A stretch of DNA of 64,000 nucleotides. Origin: Polytrichum commune. Lineage: Eukaryota > Streptophyta > Polytrichopsida > Polytrichales > Polytrichaceae. The stretch spans positions 40,144,440-40,208,439 of the forward strand of contig OX485807.1 in NCBI GenBank assembly GCA_950295325.1, written 5' to 3'. The notes beneath the pieces were generated by a model. That model did not search any database. It was not told where the DNA came from and was given only the letters and a program-made list of their open reading frames with translations. Positions within the stretch are counted from its first letter, which is position 1; every line of letters begins with the position of its first letter. A program made the position numbers and the translations under genes. Below, piece after piece: positions 56,801-64,000 of the stretch.

Positions 56801-57341
56801 CATTAATATGTGGCAAATCTGATTTTGCTTGTCTCTTACCAGCATGTTTTTCCAACGTGTCGGATTTGGCTCCCATGGTCACCACACGACCTTTGACATG
56901 ACTGCATACTATGCATTTCACTCTATCCACAATTCCATCACCACCTCGAAGCATTTCAGCCCAAGGATGGGCGATGGCCCATGCATCCTGACACTTTCGG
57001 GATACCTCATTTGTTTTTTTTTTGGTCTTACAGGGTGTAGCAACTAGAGCATCAGATGTCACATCAATTATTTCAACGACATCTGATGCAATTGAGGAGA
57101 TGGCAGGCTCAGGGAGGCCACCAGGGCAAATGAGCTTGACTGCGGCATTGGCATGGGGCGGAGTAATCAAGAGATTGCTACTTACCTTGCTGCCGGATGA
57201 GGATGCCTCTGCATCACGGGCAAACCTGGCACATTTGCGGGCAGAGGGCATTTCCAACGGACCAGGGTCATTACCGTTCCGAGAAGACGCAAAGTAGAGC
57301 TCAAGCACAGAGTTGCGCTTTGCCCTGGCGATCCGCTCCAT
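53821..57341 (-). CDS. hAT transposase, four exons, 839 aa
   Basis: Exons on the minus strand are 57341-56700, 56547-56056, 55345-54544 and 54404-53821, with GT-AG borders (CAA/GTAAGA, TTTCAG/GTAAAC, CCAAG/GTAAAC; acceptors GGCAG, TGCAG, TGCAG). A BED-like zinc finger has C143, C146 and H166 (KCIVCSHVKG...LEKHAGKR). Catalytic-core markers are TSDEVT (Asp about 301) and FGADGAS (Asp about 372), then 'HGVHCVSHRTNLAVKELSHL'. The C-terminal hAT dimerisation domain carries LGSVEDERTFSTVAFSKSRL near 777-796; its Glu near 780-782 is the likely third catalytic residue. It cuts and re-inserts the element. An in-frame ATG at 57662 would add a 107-residue repeat-rich leader. ATG 57341 is preferred because the conserved-looking sequence starts there. 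Confidence 0.9.
55370..55990. repeat. Degenerate TGAATTCACA-type repeats in hAT intron 2
   Basis: Words such as CTGAAATTCACAT, GAGCAATCTGAAT and GAATTCACAAATGCA recur many times in changing order and fill almost the whole 710-bp intron. The same words occur sparsely near 53340-53390 and 57590-57640 in the element. Confidence 0.8.
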
Positions 57342-57400
57342 CCCGTTATTCACCTTGCGACGTGTTGTGCACAGGCTGCCCGTGGCGAGTCGCGACCACC

Positions 57401-57560
57401 CAACACCCAGATCGAGCAGCAAGGGGGCGAACACGAAGACCAGCAACCCCACACCCAGATCGATCAGCAAGGGGGCGAGCACGAAGACCAGCAACCCAAC
57501 ACCCAGATCGATCAGCAAGGGGGCGAGCAGGAAACCCAGCAACCCAACCCCCAGATTGAG
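57401..57560. repeat. 48-bp tandem repeat upstream of the hAT transposase start
   Basis: About 3.3 copies at a 48-bp step, core CACCCAGATCGATCAGCAAG. Because 48 is divisible by three, the frame stays open and would encode a 16-residue hydrophobic repeat (LLIDLGVGLLVFVLAP) if the upstream ATG at 57662 were used. Confidence 0.9.
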
Positions 57561-57699
57561 TGAGTCACCAAGATTGAGTGAGCAAGATTGAGTCACCAAG
57601 AATCGAAGATGCTCACAAACAATCACCAAGAATTCACAAACACAATCAGCAAGATTTAACATAATCACCAATATTGCACAAACTCAATCACCAAGATAA

Positions 57700-58526
57700 T
57701 AAGCTCCAAACATACTCAACAGGAACAAACATAATCACCAAACATATCGCATTGAGTCTTGACACAAGAATGGACAATGCAAACTGAAATCATACAAAAA
57801 CTTGGGGGATGGAGGATTTTGAGTCTCCCTTCTAATAAGTTCACAGAAAATGCAGGTCTCCATTGCAGTTGCCGTCAAGCAGGTTGCACAATGCCAGGTA
57901 CAGATTGCACACAATCAAAGTTCTTAGCAAGCTAGCAACACTCCTTCCGCCTTGCTCTCACTCCACCAGGACCACCACTCCTCCCACTCCTCCCTCTCAT
58001 GAATGAAACCCTCAACAGTCAACAGATTGCGACAACAGTCACAAGTTCACAACACCCTCCCAAGATTCAAGAAGCAGGGTGAATGTGCAGTGAATGGAAT
58101 GTCTCCATTAGCCAATGACAAATTGCAGGCTCCACCCAAAACACAAAGGATGGCGATGAAAGCAGTAAGGAGGGCATAAGTTACTGGCGAAGAAGGCTGT
58201 ACTTAGTGCCGCAAAACAGGCGAATTACTGGAGAGTGGCAGAATTACTGGGCGAATTACTGGAGAGACAGATTGAATAGCTGGCGAGGGAGTCGAAGTGG
58301 GGAGAGGTTTAGGGCGCGATGTGGCGCCACCTCAGTGAGCAGGTTCGCGGCGAAGTGAGTTGGCAGGGCGAGACATCCAGGTGGGCGGGGTTATCATGGC
58401 GCAGAGTGGCGAGTGGACAGAGTGGCGACTGAGACACCAGAAGGCGGCCTTAAACCCTTATGGCTTTTCTTCACCCCTCATAATTTTTTGTCATGTGGCT
58501 ATATTTAGCCACCACAAAAAAGGCTG
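57700..58526 (-). promoter_or_regulatory. hAT 5' terminal region with likely promoter and 5' UTR
   Basis: About 830 bp between the repeat-rich leader and the right end, higher in GC than most of the window. Short GAATTACTGG-type repeats occur at 58205-58265. No TATA box could be assigned with confidence. Confidence 0.4.
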
Positions 58527-58690
58527 GCCCCTACCACTATTACCCGAGGTCAAAATGCATGAAATCTTATTATAGCATGCCTGTTTTCCTTTAAGAGATG
58601 ATCTGACCCCCGAAATTAGCATTAGGCGGTTCAAATTGCTTTGAGGAGATTCACTACGCTGATTATCCCAATTAGTGCATGTGGTACTAA

Positions 58691-58995
58691 GGGGCTTACC
58701 CCACTACATGCCCTTAAATTTTGGTGATGGCAGTGATTGGTTGGGTGGAACTGCCGCTGCCCTAATGGATACCACACAGACGGGAGATAAGAACAACGTG
58801 GCTTTGAAAAGTGGAGTGCTTCCTCACGATGAACTGCCGTTGGTTTTTCCCTGGAAGTTCCGGAATTTGCTAAACTGCCGGTAGTGTGGTACATGACCAT
58901 TGGCAAAGTGATGAGATGTAAGCATTTGCTTTGAAAAGTTGTTGGAACTATAGTCCACATCATGGAACCCCAATTGCCGTGATGTGGTAAGCCCC
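58691..58995. mobile_element. Tourist-like MITE, 305 bp
   Basis: The ends GGGGCTTACCCCA and, inverted, GGGGCTTACCACA are flanked by TAA at 58688-58690 and 58996-58998. The interior is non-coding and moderately GC-rich. Confidence 0.8.
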
Positions 58996-58998
58996 TAA

Positions 58999-59508
58999 TT
59001 CCAGAAACACACACTATTTTGTCAAGTCTCAATATTAGCGAGGGCTGAGATTTTTACCGAGTGATACTAATTCATCAATGAGCACTCATTCATCATACAT
59101 TTCAAGAAAATTAAAGTTTGCTCGAAGGTGCTTGTAGAGTGATGAAAACAATCAAACACGTGCTTGTCGATGAATATTGCCAGGATGAACAATGTTGGAC
59201 TAGTGAATATATAGCACTATTGTGAATAGTGGTGCTATTAATAATGTTTTTGGTGAATAATGCCAAGATGAACAATGCTTCCTAGATCTATTGGTGGCAA
59301 TAATTTCATAGTGTAAAGAAATTCAGCATCATCTTTACTGATCTCCCACACACACTAGTAGCCCTCTTTCGCTAATTGGGATAATTTGTGTAGAGATGGA
59401 TGACCTCAAATTTAATGCAGTTGTGTTTTTGTGAAACATCCTTTGCCTTGGTAATAGTAGCGGGGGCTCAACTTGAAGAGATGGGTGTGTAGCCTTGCCT
59501 ACCACTCG
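58999..59508. other. Intergenic, nothing recognised
   Basis: Words like GATGAACAATG and TGGTGAATAATG recur near 59185-59275, perhaps a small duplication. No gene seen. Confidence 0.4.
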
Positions 59509-59509
59509 A

Positions 59510-59983
59510 GGATGCTTTAAATACAGACCAAGAGCCATGATCATGGAAATCTAAGGGTCCTTGAAAATCATCCAATGGTTGCATTGGGGGAATTAGAAAT
59601 CCCAAACTTCCATTGATGGTCCTCGGGCTTAGTGTAAGATGAAAGTGGACCATGTTGAGGGACCGCAACGCATTTTTGAGTTTGGGTCCCTACGATTTCA
59701 AACATCCAATGGCAATTTAATTGATTATCACGGGCCCTACTATTGTTTCATACCAACCTCTTTTTAATGGGCCTAACACAATGTCTGGTAGATTATGAAG
59801 CATTCTCCACTTGTTGTCATGTAGGATGCCATGTGATTTTTTCATACATCCAAGAATGTTTGGTCCCTCATGTCTTTGAGGTCTAGTGTGAAGTGAGCTT
59901 GGGCCATCTCTTGTTTCTTGACCAATCACATAATTTATACATCACATGCCAAGGGCCCTTAAGCTCTAGTGTAAAGTGACCCA
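59510..59983. mobile_element. Diverged relative of Tourist-like MITE family 1
   Basis: The interior order follows the 33.7-38.2 kb copies: CAAGAGCCATGATCATGG near the left, CCAATGGTTGCATTG, a GTCATGTAGGATGCCATGT block, then TTGGTCCCTCATG and GTGTGAAGTGAGCTTGG. The right end GTGTAAAGTGACCC corresponds to GTGTGAAGTGGCCC and the left end is decayed. No target duplication remains. It is the oldest copy in the window. Confidence 0.6.
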
Positions 59984-59989
59984 CATTTT

Positions 59990-61025
59990 CACAATTGGTG
60001 GGTTTGTTTCGAGACCTTGAACGGGTGATATTTCATAGCATTTACCAAGGGGGAGGGTGAAAACATCAATTGCTATGTAGGACCCAGAGTTTTTTTTTTT
60101 TTTTTTTTTCAAAGCAAAATAAACTCCTACTTTGGGATCAAAGACTTTAAATTAGTCTATTAAGGTTAAACAAAAATAAACAAGCAAAAGATTTATAGGG
60201 GAGCATGTTTTTGCCGTACCTTCTATTGTAGGTGTTGGGAAATGAACTATGCCAAGTTGATCTATGACAAGACCGACAAAATGAAATTGATTTTAAAAGT
60301 CTGGGAAGCCAAAAGACTCATGGGACTAAAAGTTTATCAAAATGATGTCAAATTGGCTAATTCCCTAGATTGGCACAATGTGATAGCTTTTGTGAGATAT
60401 CGAGAGTCATCTCTAATGGAGTTATATAGGGGATGCTTCAATACAAAGTGTGCCTCGTTTTCAACTACATCACAAGAGCAAAAGTGGCATAATGTATTAT
60501 CTATAAAGATAGGGATAGTTGATCACCATCCAATTTTATTGGCAAGTCTATGATTTGGGGTGCAGTAAGCGGTAATTAATGATCTTGTGTTGTGGTGATG
60601 TCATCGGTTGCTTTAGGTGCAATTCACATTCGTATTGAGAATTATTTTGAGGTGAAGGTAAGTTGGTTTCTTCCATTAGATATGGAAAGAGTCCACTCTT
60701 TAGCAAGAAAAACCTCCTTGAGATCTTCAAATGTGGATTTTAATGTTGTTGGGTTGTCATGAGTATCCCAACAAGACCTGCCCTGTGATGCCTTCCACAT
60801 GTTTGTCGATTTGTGCCAGGTATCAAATCCTTGTTCGGCAAAGTGGCATCCGCCATTACGTTTCACGTGGTTTCTTTCCATTGGCCATGTTAATTTCTAT
60901 CGACAACCCCAATTATGAATTGCATTGGTCACTTTCAAGCCACATGCACACAAGAACACGATGTTGCAACTTTATTTTTCGTAACATTATTCATCATGCA
61001 TAGTTTTTAATGTGGCATGGGACTG
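59990..61025. other. Intergenic; 20-base T run
   Basis: T20 at 60090-60109 is followed by a segment (AGACTTTAAATTAGTCTATT) related to 23240-23265. A plus-strand frame of 103 codons at 60242-60553 has no recognisable motif. Confidence 0.4.
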
Positions 61026-61029
61026 GTGC

Positions 61030-61380
61030 AATACACCCTAACCTCCGTAATGTCACCCTATGTAATGTTATTCCCTCTCTTATATCATGAAACCCTATAA
61101 AAAAGATGTGCTCAATTTAAATCTCTCATTGTCACTTTTCCCTCCTATATATCACATATTTTGACATTGAAATAATCCACCGGAGAATTCGAACTATACT
61201 CGCACACATTGCGTTGTCACCAGTGTCATTATTGTAGTGTTGTCTTTGTGTTTATTCCATGATGCTACATGCTACACTAATTCTCTATTATCATGCATCC
61301 ATGTTAACACTACAAACCTCCTTAATATCATGTGCACTTTGGTTGCCACATACGTGATATTAGGGAGGTTAGAGTGTATT
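61030..61380. mobile_element. MITE-like element with AATACAC... ends
   Basis: AATACACCCTAACCTCCGTA at 61030 is matched in inverted form at the right by AATACACTCTAACCTCCCTA, with AATRTCAC following on both sides. An internal AACCTCCTTAATATCATG at 61316 pairs with the right end as a second, shorter hairpin. Target duplication unresolved. Confidence 0.5.
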
Positions 61381-61399
61381 CCTAAACCAAGTGTACAAG

Positions 61400-62955
61400 A
61401 TCCAAACATTCCTATACTTTTATGTTGAATAACAACCTCCTCGTATTAAATCGTATTTTAGAATAGTTTGAACCTCATGGGCTTAATAGTGCTAGAGTTG
61501 TGTGTAAATTCCTTGAGTCCACTTTTAAGGTTTATTATTTTCTTTTGGATTGTTAATCTTGTCAATGTAGACTTCCATTTAGTGCAAAATAGAAGTATAT
61601 TGTGTTATATAGACAAGATGACTAAGACGTGCCACCAATGTAAATAGTATGGTATTGCTTCATCTTCAAATCACTCTAGTTCTATATGAAGCATGTTTAT
61701 GAGACACGCATCACACAAATTAAAAGGACCTTGAAGATGTTGTCTCATGTTGAAGGTGAGCGCTTTGAACATGCGCATGCAAACCAACTTGCACATAATC
61801 TCCCCCAAGAGCAAGTCTCTTTGTTAAAGCCTTATGCTTAATTCTATCCAGATGAAGCGCAACACCCATGTATTCAGATTTATCGCGGATGATGGACTTG
61901 CTACCGGTGTCCTATTATGAATGAATCAAATTCAAACCAGGCAGCTTAAACCCAGGCTGCTCCTACTCTAATGTTAACATAAGCCACTCTATTGCACAAG
62001 GTTGGTTGTGAACATCTAGTTCACCTCGATACATAGTTTCAAGACTAGGTACATATTCCATCAAAGTTTATGGGACTTCACCTCAAAGTTCCCATGGGAT
62101 TGGGATTAAGGGCTTGGGTTTAAGCCACCCATCATGTTCTATCAACTAATGCCATAGCTCTATAGCAACTTGGGTAGAAAATAATTAATTTTAAAGGTGC
62201 CTAAATTTCTGGGAAATTAATTTGATTTAGTGTCCAAAAAAAAGAAATAACATTCAAAGAGTGCCTAAAATCATAATAATGCAAGTGACATTCACTAGAA
62301 TCCAACAAAGTCTTCATGCAACATCAATCTCGCTCATGGTTAAGAACAATACAAACATGAATTTGCTCCACAAGTCATGTTGACACACTGTCATACAAAC
62401 AGGAACGAGACAAGCAAACGGGAATGAATGTCTAACTTATTCTAAATGACTTCTTGAATCTGCTCAAAATTTTAACATTATTTTTTGGGTTGCTTAACTT
62501 ACTTTCGCACTTTAATTAATTATTAGGCAGAAAGGTGCCCAAGCTGCTAGAGAGCTACAATGTGCATCAAGAAAAAGGAAAAGAAAACAAAGTAAAATAT
62601 ATCTTGTTTTCACCCCAATGATTTTGAGCCCATTTATCCTATATTGTTCAATGGTATTATGTATCAAGAAGTGATAGATTGTTATATATTGACAATTGTA
62701 AAAATTTAGCCTTCAAATCTACAACATATGTTGTTGTTGTTGTTGATGATTTGCATGAATTTGTATTTTGATTTGGTCATGTGCAGTTAACATTTATTTT
62801 TATTTTTTGCAATGTCATTATATAGTATATGTAACTTAGTTTATGTGTTTTTCTTTGTAAAGTGCACTTGAATGGTCGCCAACTTTCTTCTCCAATCAAC
62901 AATTTCACGATTCAATTGGAAAACCTGCCTCAAGGGCAAAAGTGAAAGAGTTATT
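61400..62955. other. Intergenic, nothing recognised
   Basis: AT-rich, short frames only. A (TTG)n run lies at about 62730-62744. Confidence 0.4.
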
Positions 62956-62959
62956 TGTC

Positions 62960-63375
62960 AAAAGAAGATGAAACTATGGGTCTAGTCCCAAACCCTAAGT
63001 TTATGAGAATTATCATAAAGCCACCCTAGATTTTTGAATGCTTAATTATCATACACAAAGAGTGATGTCGGGCTATTGGAAACTGATTTTTTTAGTTTTC
63101 CCTACTAAGATGGTGGTGGGCCAAGCTAGACTTGTATAGGTCGATATGAGATTTAAGACGGTAGGTCTCATGCATCTACCCTAGTTTAGATCAAAAATAT
63201 ATATGAAAGTTTGAGAGACAGAGGAAGTTCTAAAAGTTTCACCCAACTTTCAAAATAAGCTCTGATGTACGACGAGCTAATGAGCAATTGATGGAAAGTT
63301 TTCTCAAAGATGGACCAAACCCATAGTTTTGTCCCTCTTTGAGGGACTTTAGAGATAACTCTATTGTTTCCCTTA
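62960..63375 (+). repeat. Dispersed repeat family C, copy 2 (uninterrupted)
   Basis: Matches 20895-21240 and 21650-21740 in order without the ~400-bp insertion, so it serves as an empty-site reference. Non-coding. Confidence 0.55.
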
Positions 63376-63379
63376 ATGT

Positions 63380-64000
63380 TTACAATGCACCAACTTTTTT
63401 CAAATTTGGACAACTCACTCTGATGTTTACCTCTTTAACACATTGACCCCTTAGTAAGCGCACGAGGGGTCTAATATGGGCCTCTCTAAGCATTAAAAAA
63501 ATATGCTACATGCTTCCACTTTTAGCTATATATTATTATATAAACCATGTCTAAAGTTAACTCACTTTTGAGTGTTCTTTTTTTGAAATGGTTGAATACC
63601 TTAAATTTACTGATATTTTGTATTCAAATACACAACATGAGGTGACCTTGGATCCTAAGGGGTGGACTTCTCATTGGAAACCTAATTGATGTGCATGGGT
63701 GACTATGAAATAACCCCCCCTATGTACATGACATTTATAGAGAAAAAAATGTCTATGTAATAACGACATGTTAGACAATTGACTCTTGTATTTATACTAA
63801 CCTTTACATTTTTATATGATAATGCCTCCACTACATACACAAAATATAAATCATGAAATAATCGGGCCTTTATTACATATATAATCCTCTAAACTTCAAG
63901 GGCCCTTTTTGTACATCTACCTTTAGTTTGAAATTCTTAATAGCCTTTTCAAATGTACGCAACAGAGGAAAAAACACCTCTCTATTATATACACTATGTA
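63380..64000. other. Intergenic to window end, nothing recognised
   Basis: AT-rich sequence with no credible gene, RNA gene or complete mobile element. Confidence 0.4.

Larger units (their letters stand above)
52838..58526 (-). mobile_element. Apparently intact hAT transposon, 5.69 kb
   Basis: The ends CAGCCTTTTTTTTGG and, inverted, CAGCCTTTTTTGTGG match over 16 bp with one mismatch. They are flanked by a perfect 8-bp duplication, GCCCCTAC (52830-52837 and 58527-58534). Subterminal GGCTACAA occurs three times on the left (52876, 52908, 52972), a possible transposase-binding motif. The single gene inside is a four-exon hAT transposase with no stop or frameshift. Clean target duplication and an open frame suggest a recent, possibly autonomous copy. 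Confidence 0.94.

Noticed and set aside
57197-57591. Plus-strand ORFs with repeated Arg/Ser-rich units
   Set aside because: They read the 48-bp tandem repeat upstream of the hAT transposase on the wrong strand.

Overview
The window is nuclear DNA of a land plant with a large, repeat-rich genome. I base this on an intron-bearing plant-type ELM2/SANT gene as the only confident host gene in 64 kb, a complete non-chromoviral Ty3/gypsy LTR retrotransposon, two hAT transposons, and many PIF/Harbinger (Tourist-like) MITEs with 3-bp TTA/TAA/TCA target duplications. Gene density and TE content would fit a gymnosperm, fern, lycophyte or large-genome angiosperm; the sequence alone does not let me name the species. 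No tRNA, rRNA, organelle insert, CRISPR or bacterial-type operon was seen.

Layout. 1-4.48 kb: AT-rich intergenic DNA with copies of a high-copy dispersed repeat (family A) and a small basic ORF of unknown status. 4.48-11.09 kb (minus strand): a three-exon gene for a chromatin protein of about 1351 aa with ELM2 and SANT domains. Its first intron is almost wholly six degenerate tandem copies of a ~280-bp unit. Its 5' flank (11.1-12.85 kb) is GA-rich on the sense strand. 12.9-24.2 kb: intergenic DNA with short duplicated segments, MITE-like pairs and dispersed repeats. 24.2-39.7 kb: a MITE-rich zone holding five well-defined Tourist-like elements (one carrying a long hairpin), a decayed 1.5-kb hAT element with an 8-bp target duplication, and a four-unit ~270-bp tandem array. 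39.87-50.00 kb: a complete 10.13-kb Ty3/gypsy element with LTRs of equal length (1387 bp) that look identical and a perfect 5-bp target duplication. 51.7-52.2 kb: another Tourist-like MITE. 52.84-58.53 kb: a 5.69-kb hAT transposon with an intact four-exon transposase (839 aa) on the minus strand, matching terminal inverted repeats and a perfect 8-bp target duplication. 58.7-64 kb: two more MITEs and dispersed repeats.

How parts relate. The retrotransposon gag-pro and pol frames are collinear and split by one in-frame TAG, so pol depends on read-through, splicing or re-initiation. No polypurine tract lies next to the 3' LTR; instead the two inner LTR junctions form a 13-bp inverted repeat. The hAT copy encodes everything expected of an autonomous element. 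The MITEs encode nothing and need a PIF/Harbinger transposase from elsewhere. Exon boundaries, terminal repeats and target duplications were read by eye. Family names rest on recognised motifs, not on database searches.
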